64,000 nucleotides of DNA from positions 682,001 through 746,000 of the forward strand of contig NZ_CP049919.1 in the NCBI RefSeq assembly GCF_015624425.1, given 5' to 3'. Under the pieces are notes generated by a model. That model was not told where the DNA came from, ran no database searches, and saw only the letters and a list, made by a program, of their open reading frames with translations. Position numbers and translations under genes: made by a program. Shown piece after piece: positions 14,007-22,386 of this stretch (positions are counted from its first letter, which is position 1; each line of letters opens with the position of its first letter). The stretch comes from Roseateles sp. DAIF2 (GTDB lineage Bacteria > Pseudomonadota > Gammaproteobacteria > Burkholderiales > Burkholderiaceae_C).

Positions 14007-16395
14007 GCGCGACGACGAGGCGCGACCGCTGCGGGTGCAGATCGTCGAGGACGAACGCATCGTCGCGCTGGACCTGCGCAGCGGGCTGGAGCAGCTCGGC
14101 TTCCAGGTGGTCGGCATCGCGGCCAACGAGCCGGATGCGCTGACCCTGGCCGAACAGGCGGTGCCGGACCTGGTGCTGATGGACATCCATCTGGACCAGG
14201 GCAGCGACGGCATCAGCGCGGCGCGCCAGATCCGCGAGCGCCTGGCGGTGCCGGTGGTGTTCCTGACCGCCTATGGCGAGCCCGAGGTGCTCAAGCGCGC
14301 GGCCGAGGCCGCGCCCTATGGCTATCTGCTGAAGCCCTTCGAGCTGCGCGAGCTGAATGCGACGGTGCGCATGGCGATGGCGCGACGCCATGAGGAAGTG
14401 AAGACCGAGAAGGCCGAGCGCCGCCTGCTGCTGGCGCTGGAGGCGGCGCGCCTGGCGGTGCTGGAGCTGGACAACGGCGACGGCCGCCTGCGCTGGAGCG
14501 GCCATGGCCTGGGCGGCGAGCTTGCGCCGCTGGGCCAGGCGCTGAGCCTGGAGGAGCTGCGCCAGCGCCTGGAGCCCGAGGCGGTGGCGGCGCTGCAGGC
14601 GCTGATCGAGCGGGGCCTGCCGCTGGACCTGGTGTGCCGCTGGGCGAATGCGCCGGCCGCGCCGCGCTGGCTGGAGATCCATGCCAGGCGCTTTGAGCGC
14701 GAGGGCCTGGTGATGGGCATGGTGCGCGACGTCAGCGACCGCGTCGAGAACGAGGCGCGGCTGCGTCAGGCTCTGGTGGTGTTCGAGTCCACCGACGAGG
14801 CCATCCTCTTCCTCGATGCCGAGGAACGGGTGCTGAGCGCGAACCCCGCCTTCACCCGGCTGACCGGCTGGCGCGAGGTCGAGGTGCGGGGCCGGCGGCC
14901 GCAGAGCTTTTTGTACGCACGCCGCCAGGGCGACCGCCAGCAGCGCGAGCCGCAGCAGGGCCGGCGCCATGGCGAGGTGACCTGCCGCAAGCGCGACGGC
15001 CGTACCTTCCCGGCGCTGGAGCATCTGTGCGCGGTGCCGGATGCCGAGGGGCGAGCGACCCATCATGTGCTGAGCTTCTCGGACATCAGCGAGATCCGCG
15101 ACACCCAGTTCAAGCTGCAGCATCTGGCGCTGCACGACGCGCTGACCGGGCTGGGCAACCGCCTGCATCTGCAGGAGGCCCTGCATGCCTGCCGCCGCGA
15201 TATGCATCTGGGCCTGCTGTTCATCGACCTGGACGGCTTCAAGACCATCAACGACACCCTGGGCCATGACCGTGGCGACGAGCTGCTGAAGGTGCTGGCG
15301 CGGCGCCTGCGCACCCAGCTGCGCCGCGAGGATCTGGCGGTACGCCTGGGCGGCGACGAGTTCGTCGTGCTGCTGCGCGAGCCGGGCCGGGTGGAGGACG
15401 CGCAGCGCGTCGCGGCCAAGCTGCTGGCCGCGCTGGCCACGCCGGTGCAGCTGGCCGGCCAGCCGGTGCAGGTGACCGCCAGCATCGGCCTGGCGCTGTA
15501 CCCCGAGCAGGTGCCGGACCCGGAGCTTTTGCTGAAGGCGGCGGACGCGGCGATGTATGTGGCCAAGGCGCGCGGACGCAATCGCAGCGCGGTCTATGCG
15601 CCGGCGCTGTCCGAGGAGGCCGACGAGCAGCTGCGCATCGAGCAGGCGCTGCGCCAGGCGCTGCGGCGGCGCCAGCTGAGCCTGCAATGGCAGCCGGTGG
15701 TCGACATGACCGACGGCTCGTTGCTGGGCGCCGAGGCGCTGCTGCGCTGGCAGCATCCGCAGCTCGGGCGCGTCTCGCCGGCGCGCTTCATCCCGGTGGC
15801 CGAGACCCTGGGCCTGATCGTGCCGATCGGTGCCTGGGTGCTGGACCAGGCCTGCGCGCAAGCGGCGGCCTGGGCGCGGCAGCGGCCGGGCTTTCGCATC
15901 GCGGTCAATGTCTCGGTGCGCCAGTTCGAGCAGGACGATGTGCCGGGGCGGGTGCGCAGCGCGCTGGAGCGCCATGGCCTGGCGCCCGATTGCCTGGAGG
16001 TGGAGGTGACCGAAAGCCTGTTCGGCAACGCCGCGGCGCTGCGCCCGATGCTGGACGAGCTGCGCGCGCTGGGCGTGCGCATCGCGCTGGACGACTTCGG
16101 CACCGGCTATTCCTCCTTGGGTCAGCTGCAGACCCTGCCGCTGGACCGGCTGAAGATCGACCGCAGCTTCGTCGCCGAGCTGGACAGCGGCGGGCGCGGC
16201 CTGGCGATCGCGCAGACCATCGTCACGCTGGCGCAGAGCCTGGGCCTGGCGCTGACGGCCGAGGGGGTGGAGACCGAGGCGCAGCGCCGCATCCTGCTGG
16301 AGCTCGGTGCGCGGGGCGCACAGGGCTGGCTGTTCCATCCGGCGATGCCGGCCGCCGCGCTGGAAACCCTGCTGCAGGCCCCGGCCGGCAAGTGA
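13999..16395 (+). CDS. Response regulator with PAS, GGDEF and EAL domains
   Basis: A 798-residue c-di-GMP signalling protein. Domains in order: receiver about 10-130 (VEDERIVALDL, phospho-Asp in LVLMDIHLDQ, YLLKPFE); a weakly conserved PAS-like stretch about 140-250; PAS about 255-370 (DEAILFLDAEERVLSANPAF); GGDEF about 385-540 with an intact GGDEF site in VRLGGDEFVVLL; EAL about 555-790. The EAL domain keeps GAEALLRWQHP, VEVTESLF, LDDFGTGYSSL and TAEGVET, so a working phosphodiesterase is expected, and the cyclase site is also intact. It overlaps the upstream kinase by 8 bases. An N-terminal receiver of this kind lets the kinase set c-di-GMP turnover directly. Confidence 0.93.
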   Translation: MFERDDEARPLRVQIVEDERIVALDLRSGLEQLGFQVVGIAANEPDALTLAEQAVPDLVLMDIHLDQGSDGISAARQIRERLAVPVVFLTAYGEPEVLKRAAEAAPYGYLLKPFELRELNATVRMAMARRHEEVKTEKAERRLLLALEAARLAVLELDNGDGRLRWSGHGLGGELAPLGQALSLEELRQRLEPEAVAALQALIERGLPLDLVCRWANAPAAPRWLEIHARRFEREGLVMGMVRDVSDRVENEARLRQALVVFESTDEAILFLDAEERVLSANPAFTRLTGWREVEVRGRRPQSFLYARRQGDRQQREPQQGRRHGEVTCRKRDGRTFPALEHLCAVPDAEGRATHHVLSFSDISEIRDTQFKLQHLALHDALTGLGNRLHLQEALHACRRDMHLGLLFIDLDGFKTINDTLGHDRGDELLKVLARRLRTQLRREDLAVRLGGDEFVVLLREPGRVEDAQRVAAKLLAALATPVQLAGQPVQVTASIGLALYPEQVPDPELLLKAADAAMYVAKARGRNRSAVYAPALSEEADEQLRIEQALRQALRRRQLSLQWQPVVDMTDGSLLGAEALLRWQHPQLGRVSPARFIPVAETLGLIVPIGAWVLDQACAQAAAWARQRPGFRIAVNVSVRQFEQDDVPGRVRSALERHGLAPDCLEVEVTESLFGNAAALRPMLDELRALGVRIALDDFGTGYSSLGQLQTLPLDRLKIDRSFVAELDSGGRGLAIAQTIVTLAQSLGLALTAEGVETEAQRRILLELGARGAQGWLFHPAMPAAALETLLQAPAGK

Positions 16396-16512
16396 TCACA
16401 AAAGAGGAGGAATCCCGCGGCGGCGCGCCCGTGCGGTGTTATGGTTGCGCGCTTTACAAAATTGGCATTGACGTTGCGGACGGACGCGATCTGTGACTGC
16501 GGAACGGGATCC

Positions 16513-16560
16513 ATGCGCAGGCCCTTGATCATCGACATTTATAGCGGGATGGCGACGTGA
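16513..16560 (+). other. Possible 15-codon leader overlapping the hybrid kinase start
   Basis: An ATG at 16513 opens MRRPLIIDIYSGMAT and stops at TGA 16558-16560, which overlaps the kinase's GTG start at 16557 (GTGA). The kinase lacks a strong ribosome-binding site of its own, so termination-reinitiation from this small frame is plausible. No independent coding evidence exists. Confidence 0.3.
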
Positions 16561-18341
16561 ACAGCACCGAACGCCGCGAGCAGATCGACGTCGACGCCGC
16601 GCTGCTGCAGCTGCTGGCCAAGCAGGGCCGGCGCGTGCCCTATCCGGTGGGCCTGAGCGCGGTGGTGATCGCGGTGCTGGCGGCCGACCGCATCGCGCCC
16701 TGGCTGTGCATCGCCTGGGTCGGCCTGGTGTTCGCGGTGCTGGCGTTGCGCTGGTGGGCGCTGGGCCGGCTGCCGCGTCTGGAGCAGTTCTCGCTGCAGC
16801 GCCGCCTGCAATGGGCGGTGGCCTTAAGCGCGTTGAACGGCGTGGTGTTCAGCCTCTCGCTGTTCTTCGCACCCTATCTGAGCGACTACCAGCGCATGGT
16901 GCAAACCATTTTGCTGCTGGGCCTGGCGGCCGGCGCGGTGGCAACCACCGCCGGCAATGCGCGCGTGTTCCTGGCCTTTCTGATCCCGGTCTCGCTGGCC
17001 AACAGCCTGGCCTGGGTCAGCGGCGGCGGCGTGCATGCGGTGACCTGGATCGAATGGGTGCTGGGCGCGCTGATCCTCGGCTTCGCCTGGATCCTGGCCA
17101 GCCTGGCGCGGGATGCCTGGCGGGTCTTCGTCGAGTCGGTCAACATCCGCGCCCAGCAGCTGAAGAACAACCAGCAGCTGCGCCTGGCGCTGCAGCAGGC
17201 CGAATCGGCGATCCGTGCCAAGACGCGTTTCTTCGCCTCGGCCAGCCATGACCTGCGACAGCCGATGCACACCCTGAGCCTGTTCGGCGCGGCGCTGACG
17301 ATGCGGCCGCTGGATGATGCGAGCGCCGAGATCGCGCGCAATATGAACATGGCGCTGCGCTCGCTGGCCTCGCAGATGGATGCGCTGCTGGACATCTCCA
17401 AGCTCGACGCCCAGGTGGTACAGGTCAGCAACGAGGTGTTCTCGCTGGCCGGCTGGCTGTCGCGCCTGCAGCAGGAATTCGTGCCGGCCGCGCATGGCAA
17501 GGGCCTGTCGGTGCATCTGGACTGCCCGCCGCAGGCCTGGGTCGAGAGCGACCCGGTGCTGCTGGAGCGGGTGGTGCGCAATCTGATCGACAACGCGATC
17601 AAGTACACCCAGAAGGGCTCGATCTACATCAGCGCGCAGCGCCAGGGCGAGCTGTGGCGGGTTGCGGTGCGCGACACCGGCATCGGCATCGCCGAGGACG
17701 AGAAGGCGCGTGTGTTCGAGGAGTTCTACCAGATCGGCAATCCGGAGCGCGACCGCGCCAAGGGCCTGGGCCTGGGGCTGTCGATCGTCAGCCGCCTGGT
17801 CGACCTGCTGGACCTGCATCTGGAGATGGAGTCCGAGCATGGTGTCGGCTCCTGCTTCAGCCTCAGCATCAGCGCGGCCGAGCCGCGCCATGTGGCGACC
17901 GTGTCGGACGCCGAACTGGGCGCGCGGCTGAACAATCTGCGCGTGCTGGTGATCGACGACGAGGACCAGGTGCGGGTCGCGATGTCGACCCTGCTGGCCA
18001 GCTATGGCTGCGAGGTCGAGTTGGCCAGCAGCACCCGCGAGGCCATGGTCAAGGGCCTGACCAAGGTGCCGGATCTGGTGCTGTGCGATCTGCGCCTGCG
18101 CGGCGCGGACGACGGGCTGGCGGCGATCCGTTCGCTGCGTTCGGCCCATCCGCGCCTGCCGGCGGTGCTGATCAGCGGCGACACGGCGCCCGAGCGCCTG
18201 CGCGAGGCCCATGCGGCCGGCCTGACCCTGCTGCACAAGCCGGTCTCGGCGGAACAACTGGTGGCGGCCATGCAGGCGGCCATCGCGGAACGAGGGAGTA
18301 TCAGCAATGTCATTCGGGGAGAGGCCGGCGCCATCGGCTGA
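16557..18341 (+). CDS. Hybrid sensor histidine kinase/response regulator (NahK/ErcS'-like core)
   Basis: A 594-residue protein with a GTG start. The N-terminal 190 residues hold about six membrane helices with no obvious ligand domain. A short coiled coil leads to the HisKA domain with the unusual phospho-acceptor SASHDLRQPMHTLSLF, in which HDLRQP replaces HELRTP; this variant is typical of the NahK/ErcS' kinase group. The ATPase has NLIDNAIKYTQKG, VRDTGIGIAEDEK and GLGLGLSIV. A C-terminal receiver (about 465-585) has VLVIDDEDQV, LVLCDLRLRGADDG and LHKPVS. It overlaps the giant oxidoreductase gene by 35 bases, so it may head that operon. No DNA-binding output is fused; the partner is unknown. 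Confidence 0.9.
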   Translation: MNSTERREQIDVDAALLQLLAKQGRRVPYPVGLSAVVIAVLAADRIAPWLCIAWVGLVFAVLALRWWALGRLPRLEQFSLQRRLQWAVALSALNGVVFSLSLFFAPYLSDYQRMVQTILLLGLAAGAVATTAGNARVFLAFLIPVSLANSLAWVSGGGVHAVTWIEWVLGALILGFAWILASLARDAWRVFVESVNIRAQQLKNNQQLRLALQQAESAIRAKTRFFASASHDLRQPMHTLSLFGAALTMRPLDDASAEIARNMNMALRSLASQMDALLDISKLDAQVVQVSNEVFSLAGWLSRLQQEFVPAAHGKGLSVHLDCPPQAWVESDPVLLERVVRNLIDNAIKYTQKGSIYISAQRQGELWRVAVRDTGIGIAEDEKARVFEEFYQIGNPERDRAKGLGLGLSIVSRLVDLLDLHLEMESEHGVGSCFSLSISAAEPRHVATVSDAELGARLNNLRVLVIDDEDQVRVAMSTLLASYGCEVELASSTREAMVKGLTKVPDLVLCDLRLRGADDGLAAIRSLRSAHPRLPAVLISGDTAPERLREAHAAGLTLLHKPVSAEQLVAAMQAAIAERGSISNVIRGEAGAIG

Positions 18342-21300
18342 GCCATCGTCATCAGATCCATCGTCGCCGGCGACCGCCCTGCGCTGGCTGTCCGAGCCTC
18401 TTGAGCAACTGCTGGCCGATGGCCAGACCGAATTCGACATCCTGATCATCGGCAGCGGCTATGGCGGCGCGGCTGCGGCCGAGCATTTCTCGCGTTGCCG
18501 CGGCCCCGAGGGTCAGGTCTTGCGGATCGCGGTGCTGGAGCGCGGGCGCGAGTACCTGCCCGGCGCCTTCCCGGAGCGCATGGCCGATCTGCCGGGCCAT
18601 GTGCGCTTCGCGAGCTCCGGTTCGGGCGCGGTGCGCGGCTATCGCGAGTCGCTGTTCGACTTCCGCGTCGGCCCCGATATGTGCGTCGCGCTGGCCAGCG
18701 GCCTGGGCGGCGGATCGCTGATCAATGCCGGCGTGATGGAGCCGGCGCGCCCCGAGGTGTTCGCCGGCGGCGCCTGGCCCGAAGGCATCCGGCGCGACCC
18801 CGGCCAGATGGCGGCCTGGTACGAGCGCGCCGGCCGCGCGCTGGGCAGCCTGGACGCGAACGGCGCGCCGAACACGATCGAGCGGCTCGCGCCGGTCTAT
18901 GCGCCGCGCCGCGCCGAGTTCATGCACAGGCTCGACCCGGCGCGCGCGAAGACGGTGCCGATCACGGTGGCGCTGGACGAGCGGCCGCTGAGCCCCGCGG
19001 GCCTGGACCTGAACCGCTGCGTTGCCTGCGGCGACTGCGCGACCGGCTGCAACCATGGGGCCAAACAGTCGCTCGACACCAATCTGCTGCTGCAGGCGCG
19101 GCAGCGCGGCGTGCGCCTGGTGACCGGTGCGACGGTGCTGCGCCTGGAACCGGCCGGGGAGGCCGGCTGGTCGGTGCTGCTGCGCTATACCGACGAGCTG
19201 CTGCACGAGCGCGAACCGGCGCGCCCGCTGCGCCTGGTCGCGCGCCAGGTGGTGCTGGCCGCCGGCACCCTGGGCAGCACCGAGATCCTGCTGCGCTCCA
19301 AGCAGGCCGGCCTAGCCCTGTCGGACCGGCTGGGGCATCAGTTCAGCGGCAATGGCGATGTGCTGGCCCTGGGCCTGGATGCGCGCGAGCCGCTGCGCGC
19401 GCTGGCCGACGAGGCGGTCGCGCCGGCGGCGCGCCAGGTCGGGCCGACGATCACCGCGATGCTCGATGCGCGCGATGCCGGCGGCTTTGGCGAAACCTCC
19501 GGTTTTGTGGTGCAGGATCTGGCGATCCCGGCCGGGCTGCGCTGGTCGCTGGAGGAGAGCTTCGCGCTGGCCGAGTCGCTGGACGCGCTGGCCCGGCCGG
19601 ACGACAGCAAACATCGCGGCGGCGTCGACTTCGAGGATCCGCTGTCGGTGCGGCCGCAGCGCGGCGCGCATCTGCTGCCGGTCGCGATCATGGGCCTGGA
19701 CGCGGCGCTGGGCCGCTTGCGCCTGCCGGAACCCGACGACGAGGACGATGAGGGAGAACCGGGCAGCCTCTGGGTCGACTGGCCCGAGGCGCGCCGCGAT
19801 CCCGAGGTGCAGCGCCGCCATGCCTGGCTGGAGCAGCGCCTGCAGGCGCAGGGCGCCAAGCTGCTGGCGAACCCGCTGTGGCGCCTGCTGCCGGCCGACA
19901 TGGAGTTCCTGCTGGGCGACCAGCGCGGCCCGATGATCACCGTGCATCCGCTGGGCGGCTGCCCGATGGCCGACGATGCGGCGCGCGGCGTGGTCGACGA
20001 ATGGGGTCAGGTCTTTCACGGCCGCACCGGCAAGCTGGTGCACCCGGGTCTGGCGGTGCTGGACGGCGCGATCCTGCCGGCGGCGCTGGGCATCAACCCG
20101 GCGCTGACGATCACCGCGCTGTCGCTGCGCGCGCTGGACGGCCTGCAGCGCCGCTGGGGCCTGCGCGACGCGGCGGCGCTGCCGCTGCCCAAGCCGGGGC
20201 CGCGCCCGGTCTACCGCGTCGTCGACCCCGAGCATGCCGAGCCGCAGCTGCCGACCCTGGTTGAGGTGCGTGAGCGCCTGGGCGCCTTCGTGCGCCTGGA
20301 TGGGCGGCCCTGCTACCTGGAGTGCACGTTCGTCTACGAGCCGCTACCGGTGCGCCGCCTGCTGGTGGCCGGGCCGCAGCGCCGCCTGATCGGTGGGCCG
20401 GACTGCCGGCTGCGCCTGTTCGAGGCGGCGCCGGATCCGGATTCGCCGGGCCGCTGGATGGTGGTCAAGGCCGGCAGTGCGCGCGGCCAGGGCAAGCTCT
20501 GGATGCATGCCGAACCGGACGACGCCGATGCGCTGTGGGTCGCGCCGCTGGAGCAGGCAAGCCTGGCGGTGTTCCACCGCGCCGCCTCGACGCCGCGCCA
20601 GCGCCGCTGTCGCGCGCTGAAGGCCTGGTTCATGAACCGCGGCTGGCGCGACAGCTGGCAGTCGGCGATCGCCTACCTGAACGGCAATGAGGCCGCCAAG
20701 CCCGGCGCGCCCTCGGCCTGGCAGACGGTGAAGTCGCGCGCCCGCAATGCGCTGGCCCTGGCCAGCCATGGCGGCCAGCTGCGGCTGATGGAATATGAGA
20801 TGCGCGTCGGCGCTGGGTGCGGCGCGGCCGGCGTGCCGTCGCTCGAAGGCTTGCGGCTGCAGGGCCTGAAGCGCATCAGCTACACGCGCCGCGGCAATCC
20901 CTGGAAGCAGCTCAGCCGCATGCGCCTGGAGAACGGCCCCTTCGAGGCCATCGACGGGGGCGGTCGGCCCGAGCTGGAGCTGGACCTGTTCTACCTGGAG
21001 CGCCAGCGCCAGCCGCTGCTGCGCATCACCCAGGCGCAGGACCTGCCCAGCGCGATCCGCGATATCGGCTCGTTGCTGGCCTACCTGCTGCGCCTGATGA
21101 TCGAGGTGCATGTCTGGACCTTCCGCAAGCCCGATGCCGCGCCGCCGCGCGAGATCCGGCGCCTGCCGGAGTTCGTGCCGGGCCTGCCGGCGCCGGAGGT
21201 CAGCGAGATCGCGACCGGGCGCTGGGGCGATGCCGGCGCCTCGCGCGCGCCGGTGGACCGCAAGCGCCACCAGGACGACGAGCAGCCGGTACTGGTGCGC

Positions 21301-22386
21301 CTGACGCGCTACCGCGCGCGTGGCGGCGTCCATGGCCAGCCGATCCTGATGATCCATGGCTACAGCGCCAGCGGCACCACCTTCGCCCATCATTCGGTGC
21401 AGCCGGGGCCGGCCAAACTGCTGTGGGACGCCGGCTTCGACGTCTGGGTGCTGGACATGCGCACCAGCGCCGGCCTGCCGACCGCGAAGCTGCCCTGGAC
21501 CTTCGAGGAATGCGCGCTGAACGACATCCCGGTCGCGATCGACCAGGTGCTGCGCGCCACCGGTCGCGCCCAGGTCGACGTGCTGGCCCATTGCATGGGC
21601 TCGGCGATGCTGCACATGGCCCTGCTGCAGCCGCAGGCCCAGGCCTGCGAGCATTTCTTCCCGCTGCGCGAGCGGTTGATGAAGGGCGGGGTGATCCGGC
21701 GCCTGGTGATCTCGCAGGTCACGCCGCTGATGATCTACTCGCCGACCAACACCCTGCGCGCCTACCTGATGCAATGGCTGCGGCCCTATCTGCCGCTGGA
21801 CGAGTACAGCTTCCGCCCGGGCGGCGAGCAGAGCGCGCCGCTGGGCTTGCTGGACCAGCTGATCGACCGCCTGCTGGCCAGCCTGCCCTATCCGGACGAG
21901 GAGTTCGACCTGGAGAACCCGCCCTTCCCCAGCATCAGGAAGACCCCCTGGACCGCGACCCGGCACCGCATGGACCTGCTGTACGGGCGCGACTTCGCGA
22001 TCCGCAACGTCGACCAGCCGGTGTTCGATTTCATCGACGACCATTTCGGCCCGCTCAATATGGACACCGTGGCCCAGGCCATCCACTTCGCGCGCCAGCA
22101 TGAGATCAGCGACTGGCGCGGCGCCAGCCTCTACCTGGACGACATGGCCAAGAGCCTGGCCCAGCTGCAGGCCTTCCCGGTGCTGTCGGTGCATGGCCAG
22201 GACAACGGCCTGTGCCAGGCCGAGAGCGGCGAGCTGACCCGCGATCTCTACGAGCGCGTCGCGCCCGGCCGCTACCGCCATGTGGTGGTGCCCGAGCATG
22301 GCCACCAGGACTGCCTGATCGGCCGCGACCTCGAGACCAAGGTCTTCCCCGCCGTGATCGCCTTCCTGCAGGAGGGGCTGCAATGA
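18307..22386 (+). CDS. GMC oxidoreductase (cholesterol oxidase-like) fused to an alpha/beta hydrolase
   Basis: A 1359-residue protein with no signal peptide. Residues 40-620 are a GMC flavoenzyme: dinucleotide motif ILIIGSGYGGAAAAEHF, GLGGGSLINAGVM, the cysteine-rich CVACGDCATGCNHGAK typical of the cholesterol-oxidase branch, catalytic-type HPLGGCPM and NPALTITAL. Residues 640-1000 form an unassigned beta-rich middle region. Residues 1010-1355 are an alpha/beta hydrolase: ILMIHGYSASGTTFAHH (oxyanion), nucleophile elbow LAHCMGSAM with Cys1096 where Ser is usual, an Asp in SVHGQDNGLC and His in EHGHQDC. A Cys nucleophile recalls PHA synthases. A steroid or lipid alcohol/ester substrate is inferred. 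The start overlaps the kinase gene by 35 bases and the stop overlaps the next start (ATGA). Confidence 0.85.
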   Translation: MSFGERPAPSAEPSSSDPSSPATALRWLSEPLEQLLADGQTEFDILIIGSGYGGAAAAEHFSRCRGPEGQVLRIAVLERGREYLPGAFPERMADLPGHVRFASSGSGAVRGYRESLFDFRVGPDMCVALASGLGGGSLINAGVMEPARPEVFAGGAWPEGIRRDPGQMAAWYERAGRALGSLDANGAPNTIERLAPVYAPRRAEFMHRLDPARAKTVPITVALDERPLSPAGLDLNRCVACGDCATGCNHGAKQSLDTNLLLQARQRGVRLVTGATVLRLEPAGEAGWSVLLRYTDELLHEREPARPLRLVARQVVLAAGTLGSTEILLRSKQAGLALSDRLGHQFSGNGDVLALGLDAREPLRALADEAVAPAARQVGPTITAMLDARDAGGFGETSGFVVQDLAIPAGLRWSLEESFALAESLDALARPDDSKHRGGVDFEDPLSVRPQRGAHLLPVAIMGLDAALGRLRLPEPDDEDDEGEPGSLWVDWPEARRDPEVQRRHAWLEQRLQAQGAKLLANPLWRLLPADMEFLLGDQRGPMITVHPLGGCPMADDAARGVVDEWGQVFHGRTGKLVHPGLAVLDGAILPAALGINPALTITALSLRALDGLQRRWGLRDAAALPLPKPGPRPVYRVVDPEHAEPQLPTLVEVRERLGAFVRLDGRPCYLECTFVYEPLPVRRLLVAGPQRRLIGGPDCRLRLFEAAPDPDSPGRWMVVKAGSARGQGKLWMHAEPDDADALWVAPLEQASLAVFHRAASTPRQRRCRALKAWFMNRGWRDSWQSAIAYLNGNEAAKPGAPSAWQTVKSRARNALALASHGGQLRLMEYEMRVGAGCGAAGVPSLEGLRLQGLKRISYTRRGNPWKQLSRMRLENGPFEAIDGGGRPELELDLFYLERQRQPLLRITQAQDLPSAIRDIGSLLAYLLRLMIEVHVWTFRKPDAAPPREIRRLPEFVPGLPAPEVSEIATGRWGDAGASRAPVDRKRHQDDEQPVLVRLTRYRARGGVHGQPILMIHGYSASGTTFAHHSVQPGPAKLLWDAGFDVWVLDMRTSAGLPTAKLPWTFEECALNDIPVAIDQVLRATGRAQVDVLAHCMGSAMLHMALLQPQAQACEHFFPLRERLMKGGVIRRLVISQVTPLMIYSPTNTLRAYLMQWLRPYLPLDEYSFRPGGEQSAPLGLLDQLIDRLLASLPYPDEEFDLENPPFPSIRKTPWTATRHRMDLLYGRDFAIRNVDQPVFDFIDDHFGPLNMDTVAQAIHFARQHEISDWRGASLYLDDMAKSLAQLQAFPVLSVHGQDNGLCQAESGELTRDLYERVAPGRYRHVVVPEHGHQDCLIGRDLETKVFPAVIAFLQEGLQ
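18511..18523 (+). repeat. GGTCAGGYCTTGC motif, copy 1 (in the GMC oxidoreductase gene)
   Basis: GGTCAGGTCTTGC lies in frame as GGT-CAG-GTC-TTG (Gly-Gln-Val-Leu). GGT, GTC and TTG are uncommon beside the GGC, GTG and CTG used almost everywhere else in this gene. A copy with one mismatch (GGTCAGGTCTTTC) follows in the same gene at 20005-20017. Confidence 0.6.

Noticed and set aside
13756..16338. An 860-codon minus-strand frame opposite the receiver-PAS-GGDEF-EAL gene, and similar frames at 12018-14213, 20344-22383 and 29871-32162
   Set aside because: These mirror well-supported genes with clear domains on the other strand, and their products are Gln/Arg/Ala/Leu-rich with no recognisable pattern.
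19015..19068. CxxCxxCxxxC pattern in the GMC protein as a fused iron-sulfur ferredoxin
   Set aside because: This cysteine-rich segment is a normal part of the cholesterol-oxidase-like GMC branch at that position, and no second cluster or ferredoxin fold surrounds it.
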